From Eustoma russellianum (Eukaryota > Streptophyta > Magnoliopsida > Gentianales > Gentianaceae), in assembly GCA_036186865.1 (NCBI GenBank), contig AP025069.1:21014167-21078166 (forward strand): 64,000 nt of DNA, in the 5' to 3' direction. A program made the translations under genes and the position numbers. Position 1 is the stretch's first letter, and each line of letters starts with the position of its first letter. Shown here piece after piece: positions 10,945 to 22,715 of this stretch. Under the pieces are notes generated by a model. That model worked only from the letters and a program-made list of their open reading frames with translations. It was not told the origin of the DNA and ran no database searches.

Positions 10945-12147
10945 TTAAATAAACATACCCGTAACCACGTCGCCCGACTCCTCCACCTCTGCATCCGTCA
11001 TTGCGTGGACTCGAGCATTGGTCCGGCCTCGTCCTCCCTGCTGTGCTTGAGTCTGCGGGTTCACCTGAGCCGGTGCAGAGCATTCCTTAGCTATATGTCC
11101 CTGCTTCCCGCAATTATAGCATAACCTATGGTCCTTCCAACATTGTCCCGGATGAAAACGTCCGCACAGTGTACACCATGAGACAGGTGCTGTAGACCTT
11201 ACTGGTTGCACATCAGTCGGTGCCAGACCCTCAATCATCGGGGTCTGACTCACTGCCCTCTGCTGTCGTTCCGGCCTGAATGGTTGCCCGGACTGAGGGC
11301 GCCGAGGCACTTTCAGCCATCTCTCTGATTTGCCCGCCTGTAACTCCTCACGGGGTCTCTTCAGTCTCTCCAGTGCAGCAGCCCTATCCAAGTTTCTCTC
11401 CACACATCTACATACCTCCAGTAATCCCTCAAATGTGGTGGCCTCTGCACACACAATCGCCTGCTGGATGCGAAAACTCTGACCTGTATGGAACTTTAGC
11501 ATCTTGGCCTCCTCATTGTCCATGATGCATGACATATACTGGCCCAGCTCGTGAAACTTCTCAGAGTACTGATCAACTGTCATGGACCCTTGTGTCAACA
11601 TCTGGAATTCTGCCATCCTTCTCTGAATAACACTACCCGGAACATAGTGCTTCTTATACTCCTCCACAAACTGCTCCCAAGTCACCGGTGGAGTCAACCT
11701 GCATTTCACCCCATTTCACCACCTTTCAGCTTCCCCTTCCAAGAACGGGGTCGTCACCTCCACTTTCAGGTTCGTAGACACCTGAATCAGTCTTATCTGT
11801 TTGGTTATATTTTTGAGCCAAATCTCGGCTTCCTTGGGCCGAGTGGTACCCCTGAACATCGGTATTCGGGATTTTTGCATCTTCCTGTAATAGAACCTCA
11901 AGCCCTGCTGCGGTGGGGGTGGTGGTTGTTGTTGCTGTTGTTGCTGAGTGTGCTGGAGTATCTGGGCAATCTGAGCCTGTTGCTGTGCCATTTGGGTATA
12001 CTGTTGCGCCATCTGCGTCTGCTGATGGGCTATTAAGGCCGTCAGATTGGCCAGTGTGTCCGCAAAATTTTGGGGAATCGCCCCTTGCCCCTGATGTTCG
12101 TCTCCGTCCCGTCCACCATTCCCTGATGGTTCACGTCGTGGAGACAT
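10945..12147 (-). pseudogene. G2 gag (capsid/nucleocapsid)
   Basis: Starts MSPRREPSGNGGRDGDE at 12147. A glutamine-rich stretch (AQQYTQMAQQQAQIAQ) and a run of prolines precede the retrotransposon gag domain (FRGTTRPKEAEIWLKNI; VTWEQFVEEYKKHYVP; MTVDQYSEKFHELG). One in-frame TGA at 11716-11718 follows EAERW, where relatives usually have a second Trp. The zinc knuckle is CYNCGKQGHIAKEC near 11090. Gag would package element RNA. The glutamine and proline repeats are encoded at about 11915-12020. The frame ends at 10945, and pol follows after a short gap. Confidence 0.93.
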
Positions 12148-12413
12148 TGTCTGTAGACGATTTAAGACATGTTAGACAAATTTTGACTTAAGAGTAGTGT
12201 AAAGAGGTACAAGAGTGGAGGGCAAAAGGGGTAACCTATCCCGCCTACTTACTAATGGCACTCGCCACCCGAAACCCCAGTCATAGCTTATGTCTACTTC
12301 GTTTTATTTAAGTTAAAAGAAATCATTTGAAAACAGATCATCACTTATCCTAGGGGTGATTAACTAATTTCACGTTCCCGAGGCGTATCTGAAGCCTGGG
12401 CTCTGATATCACC
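12148..12413 (-). other. G2 untranslated leader and primer binding site
   Basis: The region between 5' LTR and gag holds no gene. The minus-strand sequence TGATATCAGAGC at 12411-12400, two bases from the LTR, is a variant of the initiator-methionine tRNA complement TGGTATCAGAGC used by most plant LTR elements. Confidence 0.8.
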
Positions 12414-14255
12414 TGTAGCGCCCCGCTCCCGAGCTCCATCCTCGGTAACGGCGCACCCGCCGTATCTCACTAAGGAGAATACAAAATGTCACATCAACCT
12501 GTTACACGTCAGTGCTGACATGGAAAAGTTTTCCTTTTCTTTCTGCGGAAACGATAAATCATAACACTAATTTGAATTTAACGAACTTCAAAAAAATAAC
12601 GACATTATTACTAGGCTGACCAGGTCTTACAAGTCAAGGTCAATGTCTATGTTCAAAAGTCTGAAAATTGTTTTCAAAGTAATACTGAAAAAGAATAAAA
12701 TGTCTGTGTCACCCCATGAATATCATAACAGCCCGTCTCCTTCCTCGCCGCAGACATATCTACGAGTCACTCAGCCCATTCTATGGTATCGGACCCCTCC
12801 TCAACGAAGATATAGTCATATTCCGTCTCAGCTTCACCTGGAATAGTAGGGGTGAGTGATGGTAATCACCCAGGAGGTGCCTCTCAAAACAATACAAAGC
12901 TTACATACCCAAAAGATATTGACACGTAATCACATAAGACAAAATAACAAGGCTTATACGGAAAAGTAAGACACTCCACATAAAAATGCACAAGTACGTG
13001 ATGCATGCTCAAATTACGTGTCACACGCAACTAGAAATATGCCAGACAATATGCTCCTAGATCTATATGCAATGCATGCTCCCGGGTCCTAAATCCAGCG
13101 TCATGGTAGCTAGCCACCACTTACTGTTTGGACACCCACGCCCTATAGACGCTGTATGTCGCATGACACCCACGTCCTATAGACGCTGTATGTCGCATGA
13201 CACCCACGCCCTATAGACACTGTATGTCGCATGACACCCACGCCCTATAGACACTGTATGTCACATGACACCCACGCCCTATAGACGCTATATGTCATCC
13301 CGGTATCCACACCCTATAGACACTGTATGTCACATGACACCCACGCCCTATAGACGCTGTATGTCACATGACACCCACGCCCTATAGACGCTATATACCT
13401 CGTGCAAATGCACGTGCCATGGATGCAAGAGAAAGGATAGAAAACAGTTAGAGGTCATCCCCTGACGTCGATCGATCGACGTCCAACTGAGACACGTCGA
13501 ACCCTCACTCAGTTGACGTCGATCGATCGATGTACATCTGAGGTACATCGAACCCTCACCTGCTGACGTCGATCGATCGACGTCCCTCTGAGGCACATCG
13601 ATCCCTCAGCTGCTGGACATCGATCGATCGATGTCCCCGTATTTCAGGATTTCCATTCTGAAATTCCTACAGTCCATTCATCAATACCCTTCCAAAATCC
13701 CACCACACATACTTCCATACACACATAACGACATCATATCACCACAAAGAAAGATGCATCAACAAGATCACGTTGAAATCAAGAAACATATAACGGAAAA
13801 TAGACACGTTGGAGCACATCATTAAGATCACAATTGAATCAAGAATAAAACAATAACAACACGTAAAAATACCATTTTGCCTATGCAAATCTTCATACCG
13901 TTTTGAGAGAATAAATAGTATGCACCTACCTCGATCCTAGCGAGAATTGATAGATATACGAGAGTGTGATGATGTTGTTAGCGTTGTGATTTCCTCTCCT
14001 TGCAACCTTGGATCAAAGGTCCCTCCTTTTTCCTTTTCTTCTTGGTCGAAAGTGATAGGGGAAGGGAGAAGAGGAGGCTGCCGTTTGAAAAGAAAGAGGG
14101 GGAGGGGATTAGGGTTAATGAGAGGTTAAAATGAGATGGAGAGATTTGGGGATGGATAAGGTTTAATTAAGGGAGAAAAGATAAGATTTAGGTAATTTTA
14201 AATATTTTGTTATTATTTCATTTTATTTTATCTCTTTTTTTTACAGGTTATAACA
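12414..14255 (-). repeat. G2 5' LTR (1842 bp)
   Basis: Near-identical partner of 5652-7459, with plus-strand ends TGTAGCGCCCC and GGTTATAACA. It holds eight 34-bp units at 13132-13398 and the GATCGATC palindrome array at 13464-13636. The right flank CGTGT at 14256-14260 is the target duplication. This LTR would drive G2 transcription leftward. Confidence 0.93.
13132..13398. repeat. 34-bp tandem repeat in G2 5' LTR, eight units
   Basis: Same unit as at 6376-6603, with one unit more. CCTATAG cores recur every 34 bp from 13142. Units differ by single changes (GACGCTG or GACACTG; TCGCATG or TCACATG), and one carries the ATCCCGGTATCC variant. Confidence 0.9.
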
Positions 14256-15236
14256 CGTGTGTGTAAAGAAAGACCCAAGTTTCAAACGACAAATTTGGGC
14301 TGCTGGTTGATGCAAGGTATAAAAGTCACGCCTGCAATAACAGAGTCTAAAAGCGTGACCTGTAATCAACAACAGGGTATACAATTCGGTTATTGGGCTG
14401 TGGACCTTTCAGCACAAGGTATAAAGTTCTGCTTTGCTGTGGATTGATCACCCACAGGGTATAAAGTTCTGCTACGCGAAGTATAAAAAAGAATAAGTAT
14501 GAACCATTTTGTGAAATGACACACATGACATGTTTGTAAAAGACTACATATGCATGGGTTTTCAGTTAGTCTAGTATATGTTTTTTGGAGGAACGCATGA
14601 ATCATGAGTCACGAAGCATGAGTCTTGACATGAATGAAACGTTGTGTGCATATGACCTGTTTTGTAATATGTTCCACGATGTGTATTTGATCTCTATTTT
14701 TGTTAGTTTATGTGACTTACCTATTTTGATGGGTATTTATGACCATGATATTGCTAACCTGAGCACCTTATTTTGAGCATTGTTTTTATACATCAGTGAC
14801 TCGTCATCTATGATTCCATAAGGTGTATAGACGAATTACTTGCTAGCATTTTTTTGCTAAGAATAGATACTTCATCTCTTTTCAGATGAACCCGAGTATG
14901 AGATGATTTTCGTGGAAGACGACGGCGAGTGGGACCATTGGGATTATATACATTGAGGGAAAAATGTCATGTTAATTCCTTAGTTGATAGACTTTCTATT
15001 ACCGTCGTTGTTGGAGGATATGTTATAATCTCTGAATACATTTTATTTCCGCTGTATTACACTTGGTTACATTAGTTATTGAAGTTTTAAATTTTCTGTC
15101 ATTTTTGTTGATTTCCGTTGATTTATCTTGCGTCATGGATGACGTGTGCTTGGTCTGTTTTAATGCTTCATAGTTCTCATAGTATACTACGGAGGGTGCA
15201 CTTTTACCGATGTCGATATCCGGCCAGTGTGCTACA
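14256..15236 (+). repeat. G1 5' LTR, second part
   Basis: Resumes at the CGTGT duplication and matches 32950-33932. At 14318-14490 the motif TATAAA or a near form recurs about five times, two of them inside AGGGTATAAAGTTCTG. It ends GGCCAGTGTGCTACA at 15236. The last 40 bp (GGGTGCACT, TTACCGA, GCTACA) resemble the end of the G2 LTR. No gene is present. Confidence 0.9.
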
Positions 15237-15518
15237 GGTGGTATCAGAGCCTTAGGCTTCAGATATATATCGTAAACTTAGGTTCATGATCTTTTAGCAA
15301 TTTAAGACATGACTTAACCTTTAAGTTCAACCTTATGAATAAGCATTAAATGTTTAGGGTTTAAGTATAATAAGAGTTGGGTGTGTGCGAGCACATATAG
15401 GAAGTAATTTTTGTACATTCTCTTAATTTCATACCCCACCCACCTTTACGCGATTGAGCATTTAGTACTAATTTCTGTTTACTGATTGCTAACGGAAACG
15501 ATGACCTTTTAGAGAAAA
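15237..15518 (+). other. G1 primer binding site and leader
   Basis: TGGTATCAGAGCC at 15239-15251 is complementary to the 3' end of plant initiator tRNA-Met and lies two bases after the LTR, so it would prime minus-strand DNA. The rest up to the gag start at 15519 is untranslated leader without visible genes. Confidence 0.88.
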
Positions 15519-16514
15519 ATGCCTCCACGAAGAGATAGTACCGGGAACTCTGGCGATGGACAAAAAATTCAGCCACCTCAAATGGTACTACCCCAAGTGC
15601 TCACAGATGCACTGACTGTGATTGCTCAGGGTTACGCTCAGCAACAGCAACCTCCGCCTCCTCCGTCGCCACAACATAACATTCGTTTCTTCTACAAAGA
15701 GATGAGAAAGATCAGAGTTTCTGAGTTTTCGGGATGCACTGATCCTGAGGAGGCTCAGCACTGGCGGGCTGAGGTAGAGAAGTGTTTCCGGCTGGTGCAA
15801 GTGTCGGAAGAGATCACAATTAATGTGGCCACACCCCTTCTGAGTGGCAAGGCAGGTGAATGGTGGGCCAGTATGATATTAAAGATGACCCCACCGATCT
15901 CTTGGGCATAATTCTGTGATGCCTTCTTAAAATACAATGTGCCAGTGAAAGCGATTTTGGACAAGATCAGGGCATTCGACCGACTTGAGCAGGGTTGGAT
16001 GACAGTCTCGGAGTACGCAGACCATTTCCATGCCTTGGGAAAGTTTGCTCCTGTGATTATGTCCGATAATCGACTTAAGATGGCAAAGTTTTAAAGGGGT
16101 TTGGACTCAAGAATACAATCGGCGATAGTGAATGCCAGAACGAAAATCTATGAGGATATGTTGGACACATGTTTCCGTGTGGAGAGTGACTTCAGCAGAA
16201 TAGCGGCATGGCAGGCCGGTGCAGAATCCTCCGGCAGAGGGAAGAGGCCGAGAGAGGAAGCGAGAGTGAGGTTGTGGGAGTGTGTCCACATTACAACAAA
16301 AGCCATGCTGGGGAATGCAGAAAGTTGGCCGGAGAATGTTATCGTTGTGGCCAGGTGGGCCATCTGATTAGACACTGTCCAGAGATGAAGAAGAATGCCA
16401 AGGGAGAGACGGCGCCATAACAGAGGTCTAAGCCGAAAGCAAATGCCCATGTGCATCTCATGACGGACACGGATGTTCAGGAAGCCACCGACGTGGTGAC
16501 AGGTACAACATAAG
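15519..16514 (+). pseudogene. G1 gag
   Basis: Starts MPPRRDSTGNSGDGQ. A QQQQPPPPP tract at about 15640 precedes the gag domain (RVSEFSGCTDPEEAQHW, AGEWWASM). Stops occur at 15909 (TAA after PPISWA) and near 16093, and a frameshift near 16255 puts the zinc knuckle CYRCGQVGHLIRHC (16338-16380) in the next frame. The architecture matches G2 gag but with clear sequence divergence. It cannot be translated as one protein. Confidence 0.9.
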
Positions 16515-16564
16515 ATTAAGTTTAAATTTTGATTGGAATTGTATCTTTATATGCTTAACCCTGC

Positions 16565-17646
16565 GTGAAACTTGATATGATTTTAGGAGCGATTTTAGTA
16601 AATAAGATACCTGTCAACATACTCTTTGATAGTGGCGCAAGCCACTCTTTTGTGGCAAAGAAATTCACCAAGCACCTTGGCGAATTACTTGAGTGGTTAG
16701 AGACTCCGTATCATGTTCAAGCGGTCAGAGATCAAATTTTAATTTCGCACCAACAGTACCGGAACTGTGAGTTGGAGTTTGGAGAACAAACGTTTCTCGC
16801 CACACTAATTCCCATTCAGATGTATGACTTTGACGTCATATTAAGAATGGACTGGTTGGCCATGTATCACGCCAACATTGATTGTCGATCGAAACAAGTG
16901 ATAGTCAAGAATTCTGAGATGGATGACATAACCTTCCAAGGTGAGGCCCAGAGAAAGAAAATTCCTAAGAAGGTGTATATGACAGCTACTCAGGCCTGCA
17001 GAGCCTTAAGGAAGGGTGCCGAGGGGTTCTTGGTATATACAATGAATGTGACCCAAGTGATACTATCTATTGAACAAATTCAGGTAGTCAACGAATTTTT
17101 GGATGTACTCCCGAAAGAACTGCTAGGAGCGCCACCTCTGAGGGAAGTCGAGTTTGAGATAAACCTGATCCCAAAAACTGAACCTATTTCTAAAGCCCCC
17201 TTACAGAATGGCTTTGGCAGAATTGAGAGAATTAAAAGAACAACTTCAAGAGCTGTTAGACAAAAAATTCATCCGTCCCAGTGTGTCACCTTGGAGAGCG
17301 CTTGTTTGTTCGTTAAAAAAAAGATGGTAGCATGAGACTCTTTATCGACTACCCAGAGTTGAATAAAATTACCGTCAAGAATAAGTACCCACTGCCTCAA
17401 ATGGAGGATCTGTTTGACTAACTAAAGGGTGCTAGAATTTTCTCCAAGATTGACCTCCAATCAGGGTACCACAAACTGCGGGTGAAGGCTGAAGACATCG
17501 GTAAGACAGCCTCACGTACAAGATATAGCCACTATGAATTCCTAGTTATGTCCTTTGGATTAACAAATACCCCTGCTTCCTTTATGGACCTTATGAATAC
17601 CGTCTTTCGGGAACAGTTGGATAAGTTCGTAGTAGTATTCATAGAT
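16565..17646 (+). pseudogene. G1 pol, protease and N-terminal RT (left of B2)
   Basis: The protease has NILFDSGASHSF near 16620 and YDFDVILRMDWL near 16830; the usual G before MD is R here. It is followed by the linker and RT entry (EFEINLIPKTEPISKAP). A frameshift near 17200, a stop after KKKMVA at 17335, and a TAA in the palm (MEDLFD stop) break the frame. RT motifs YEFLVMSFGLTNTPASF and QLDKFVVVFID reach 17646, where B2 starts inside the FIDD catalytic motif; the second Asp codon lies at 29068. Confidence 0.92.
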
Positions 17647-20600
17647 TGTAGAGAAAAAGGGTTTGAGTGATTTCAAAATGTATGATTTAATGTGCACAAA
17701 AACATGCATGACATAAGTGTGCATGACATATTGCATATAACTTGCTTTATATAGTTCATATATAATGTTGCCGTACTAACGAGCCATGAAGCGTTAAAGT
17801 TTACATCAAATGGCAAACATTTGTTGTGTTTGTACTATTTTCAAGTGCCACCATTAATGAACTAAAGTAGTTCATTAAGTGAAGTACTTAGTTAATTAAA
17901 CTAAGTAGTTCATTAAAGGAAGCAACATTTGGACAAGGCACAAAAGCAACAAGATTAAGAAAGGAAAGTCTCCTCCTCTCCTCTGACATATATACACACA
18001 CATATATATATATAAATATATATATTTTCAAATTTTTTGAAAAAGGCACATACACATTTATTCCAATGTACTACCGACACGTTATATTTTACGTAAGTAC
18101 GTTAACGTCACACCACCATACTTAACTCATATTTATGAGTATTTTCAAGTCTTATATCATATGATATAAGTCATGGTGATGACAAATTAAATACAACATG
18201 TTAAAAGATTTTAACCGAAAATTGTCGTATCGGGCGAATACCGAAACTTCGCCAACGTGTCACGTACATGCCATAAATAAATGGCCAGCCCTTACACCTC
18301 AAAAATCTCTATAATTTTCGTGGGTTTGATGTTTTTTCCAGCCATAAAATCATTCCATGTTGGCACACACAAATCACCCCACATTAAGGCCAAGTTGTGG
18401 AGATTCCAATTTCAATTTTGTCACATGTATATGGCGCCACTTTAAGACCAGCCAAGTGCTGAATATTAAAGTTTAATTTATGTATATTATGTGTAACATA
18501 ATATATATAACATGTGCAAAAAAAGTTGGAATTTAATTAGAGAAAAATCGGGTAATCGATAAACATCGAAAATTCGGTTTTCTACGTACACAACACATGG
18601 AACGTTTTTGGCACATCATACGACATGTATCTAGACACTTTTTACATATGTCATACATCTTAAAGTGTTCTAAAAAATTAAATTAAAGGATGATTGGAAT
18701 ATACCATGTGTGTATTATTAAATGTGCACTATTTTACAAAGTTTGCAAAGATAAAATTCAGCACATGTATCTACACATTATACACGCCTACACCAGCTTG
18801 ATGGAGCCTATGTGGAGCCTTGTTGACATATTGATTGGTCAAGAATCAAGCATACAATATTGGTGACTTAAAGAAAGAAGCTACAAAAGGTAATGTTTCA
18901 AATTTTATCTCATTTGTAACACATGCTGAAAATTTCAGCATGTGTATTAAGAGCTGGCCGAATTTCATCCATTATGAGGCTATATTTTGTGTCTTGAAAC
19001 ATGTGATTAATTGGAAGACAAATTAGAATTAATTTGAATAAGATATGAAAGTAAAATTGTGATATCTTGAATATCACACATGCTGAAAAGTTTCAGCATG
19101 TGTGTGAATGTACCTAGGCCGATTGTTTGGCCACGTTATTGTCAAATTTTATTCCCAAAATTGATGAGAATATTGTCTACTAATTGGTGATTTATTTTTA
19201 AGAGAAAAATCAAAGAAAATTTGGTAACAATTTGAAATGAAGACCCATGTATCACATGCTGAAATTTCAGCATGTCAAGTCTCATTATGGCCGATTTTAT
19301 CAACCTTTTTGGAGAAATATTATCTTGCTTAATTTATGTGATGATCTTGGAAGTTATGGAAATTGTTTTATGGTGATTTTAACACATGTTTTTAGTGGAA
19401 TTCTCAGATTTTCCTAGTCATCAAGTGATGAAAACATTCAACCAATCAATGAGTGCCAAGTAAGCAAGAGTTAAATGATCATTCAATAAGGAGATGCCAA
19501 GTAAGCAAGATCATGTCACAATGATGCCACATATTCTCCCAAAGACTTAGAAGATAATTTTCAAGAGGAGTACTAGCACCAAGGGGGTGGCCAAATCAAG
19601 ATTAAAAGGAAAGGAAGAAGAGCAAAACAAAGACAAGAAAAAGCATTGCAATCTTGAAGCTAAAAACACCTACATTCTCTTCTTCTACACTCTCTTTCTT
19701 TCTTCTTCCTAAAAGCCTATTGTACTTACATTCATATACTTGAATAGGCTTCTCTTAGACCTCCACATATTCTTTTATCTTTGTAAAAAAATGATCAAGG
19801 TGTGATCAATCTTCAATCTTGCAAGGTGGTGGTGTTCGTGTGCATTGTATTCATCATACAAGGTTTGTAAAGGGTTGGAGTTGGTGTGTAACTCCATCAA
19901 CCCTGTGGTAAGGTGTTTTTGTATTGTGTGATTATTGTGAACCGAGGAAGGTGTTCCTCGAAGACTGGAGTAGGTTGTTTATAACCGAACCAGTATAAAA
20001 TTCTTGGTGTCATTTACTTTCAGCACTTATATTCTGTTTTAGAACTGCTTATCATTTTTGATTACGCTCGTAAAAATAGTAAACCTTTTTCAAAAATTAC
20101 GAAACTTTCCAGAATCATAGCCACACGTCTTAAGATTAATTTGACACAAGTTTCAACCCTTTTGGACAAGTATAAGTCAACCAAACGTCCAAAGTTCTAA
20201 GACTAGTGCAGTCTGATTTTCAGGCTTGCAAAGGTTGAGACTTTGATCGTATTTGACTAACTTTCCAAAAGCATTTTTCAAAACTGTTTGAACCCATTTA
20301 AAAATAACTTATAAGGGGTTAGTGGTTAAGATTTCAGAGCATTTAGAGTTACATAAAAATAGGAATAAATTTTTCAAATCAGTCTACCGTTTCTGGCAGA
20401 TTCATGCAATCTGACCACCAACAATATTTGAAGGGGTTAAAGGTTGAATTTAAATCTGAAATTTTTAGGAGACACTCATAGCATCTGAGGATAAGTTCTC
20501 TCAAAATTTCAGAATTTTTGAAGACCCACAACCTAGTTTTAAAAACGTTTTAAAACTGGCCCTCAAAACAGAAACTGTTTTCAGAAGTTGAGTTCTTGAG

Positions 20601-20678
20601 TCAAAACAATTTTAAAAAAACCACACTTTCCGCACCAACTTATCAACCCCCTTCTAGTGGTGCCTTGCAGATCCTACA
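17647..20678 (+). repeat. B2 5' LTR (3032 bp)
   Basis: A long LTR for a copia element. It is rich in dyads: TACTTAGTTAATT-type inverted repeat at 17885-17907, ACTCATATTTATGAGT at 18125-18140, the perfect 20-bp palindrome CTTATATCATATGATATAAG at 18151-18170, and three copies of a CATGCTGAAA...TTTCAGCATG palindrome at 18919-18945, 19076-19106 and 19254-19275. TATA-rich sequence lies at 17990-18030. It would carry promoter and polyadenylation signals of B2. The short frames inside it are not genes. Confidence 0.94.
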
Positions 20679-20732
20679 AGTGGTATCAGAGCGCATGAAA
20701 ACTCAATTCAAAAAATCCAACAATTCAATGAG
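20679..20732 (+). promoter_or_regulatory. B2 primer binding site and short leader
   Basis: TGGTATCAGAGC at 20681-20692, two bases after the LTR, is complementary to initiator tRNA-Met. The gag ATG at 20733 follows closely. Confidence 0.9.
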
Positions 20733-22715
20733 ATGGCAACCACAATTCTCAAAACTAAACAAGAAGGTATGTCGAGTCAAAGGCCTCCTCTCTTTGACGG
20801 TGAGTCTTTCATTCAATGGAAATTAAGAATGAAGCTTTTTCTTATGGCAATCGATATTGATCTTTGGTCGATTATAGAAGATGCTCCTTTTGTTCCATCT
20901 AAATTATCCACCGTAGATGGAGTCACACTAGAAGTCGTTAAATCTAGACAAGAATATACAAGTGGGGATAAAAAGAGACTAAGCATGAACGCTAGGGCTA
21001 TACAATTACTTTTAAATGGATTAAGTAAGAGTGAGTCTAGTTATGTCTCAAACTGCTCTAGTGCACAAGAAATGTGGAGAATACTCGAAATGAAACACGA
21101 AGGCACTAGTCAAGTAAAAGAGTCCAAGATAAACATGCTTATGTCCACACTCGAGTCGTTTAAATTATTGCCTAATGAATCTATTGTTGATATGGATCTT
21201 CGCTTGACTAACATCTACAATTCTCTTGAGTCTCTTCGTAAAGCCTTTACCATGTAGGAAAAGGTACAGAAAGTCTTGCGAAGCCTTCCATCCGAGTGGG
21301 ACCCTAAAGTGACCGCAATAGAAGAAAGCAAAGAAACTAGATCAATAAAAATGGAAGAATTAATTGGATCACTTAAGGTTTATGAGAATAAACTCACCAT
21401 ACGGAAATCGAAATCATCTAAACAAGGTAAAGCTATTGCTTTTAAATCAAATGAATACGTCTCTACTTCTTCCGATCACGTAGATGATAGTGATTCTCAA
21501 TCGGATAACGATGACTTAATTCTATTGGCTAAAGGTTTAAGAAAATTTATGAGAAAGTCATTTAGAAACAAAAATAAGGGTACTTCGACTAAAAGAAATA
21601 AGAACAAGACAAACGATAAAGATGTTAAATGTTATGATTGTGGAAAACTTGTACATCTATCATATGACTGCCCTAATAAGGAAAAACAAACAAATAAATA
21701 CCCTGACAAGGAACGGAGCAAGAATAGACTCGTCTCAGAACCTAAGCAAAGGAAACGAGCTCTCAAAACCTCCACTTGGAGTGATACACCGGATTCCGAG
21801 ATTGAAACCGAAGAGGAGACTGCACAAGTTTGTGTCCAAAGCATCGAATGAGGTATCATCTGACTCTGATTCTGACTCTGAGCCTTCTTACCATGATCTT
21901 TTTAGTCAGTACTTAGAACTGCATAAATTCACTAAGACTCTCGCTAAAGAAAAGAAGCGATTAATTGAAGACAAGAAGATGTTAGAATCTTCTAACAAAA
22001 ATCTTGTCGCTCAATTAAACGATTCTAAAGAAGAGTCATCATGCATCATCAATGCATTAAAGACAGAGATTTCATCATTGACCATGCAAAATAATGAAAT
22101 GAAATCCGAGATTTCAAGTTTGAAATCAAGGAATACAGACTTAGAGAAAATGATGAAACAGTTTGATACGGAATCTAACATGCTGCATCGTATTATCTTA
22201 TCACAAAAGCATGATAGTGATAAAACGGGTTGGGGATACGTTGAAACAAATGAAGTATCCATCAAACCAACTAAGTTCGTAGTGTCTAAGAAAGTAGACA
22301 CCCCAAAACCAAAAACGGCGTGTAAGATGACGCAAAGATCCTCTCTCCCCTCCTCACGCCCCAATTCTTCCTCATATCATGCGAAATACAATTTTGTGCC
22401 ATATAGATATGAGAAGAAACAAGTTTTGCATACATGTCATCCATTTCATTCATCTAGATCACACATTACGCACACAAACACAAGGACATATCAAAAACAT
22501 CCTACATACAATGAGTATAAAGGAGTTCTTGGCCAAAGGCCCAAAGTGCATTCACCACATGTTTACTACATTGCACCGTCATCTACATTCTTGCCATTTG
22601 CTAGACCAAGAAGGATCACCCAAGTATGGGTACCGAAAGGTACTTTTACCAAGAGGTGAATAACTAACTCGCAAGGACCCAAAATTAAAAGGGTACCTAA
22701 ACCATTCTTGTACAT
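20733..22715 (+). pseudogene. B2 gag with zinc knuckle and coiled-coil extension
   Basis: Starts MATTILKTKQEGMSSQRPP. The copia gag domain (FDGESFIQWKLRMKLFL, NARAIQLLLNGLSKSE, AQEMWRILEMKHEGT) runs to a TAG at 21255-21257 and resumes in frame with EKVQKVLRSLPSEWDP. A lysine-rich segment leads into CYDCGKLVHLSYDC (about 21635-21675), a CCHC knuckle. After a frameshift near 21830 comes an acidic DSDSDSEPSY stretch and then a heptad-like coiled coil (about 21960-22170: LAKEKKRLIEDKK, ISSLTMQNNEMKSE, LEKMMKQFD). The long coiled-coil gag extension is typical of Sireviruses. The frame stops at 22657-22659 and shifts again before the protease. Confidence 0.92.

Larger units (their letters stand above)
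5652..14255 (-). mobile_element. Ty3/gypsy element G2 (Tekay-like chromovirus), complete, minus strand
   Basis: A full-length element with both LTRs (3' LTR 5652-7459; 5' LTR 12414-14255) and perfect target duplication CGTGT, inserted antisense in the 5' LTR of G1. Reading leftward the order is LTR, primer site 12400-12411, gag (12147-10945), protease, RT, RNase H, integrase, chromodomain (to 7506), polypurine tract, LTR. Only a handful of lesions interrupt the frames: the W-stop in gag at 11716, frameshifts in the protease near 10700 and in RNase H near 9270, and stops at 9694 and 7977. It is the best-preserved gypsy here. Its LTR 3' end resembles that of G1, so the two are related families. 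Confidence 0.94.
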
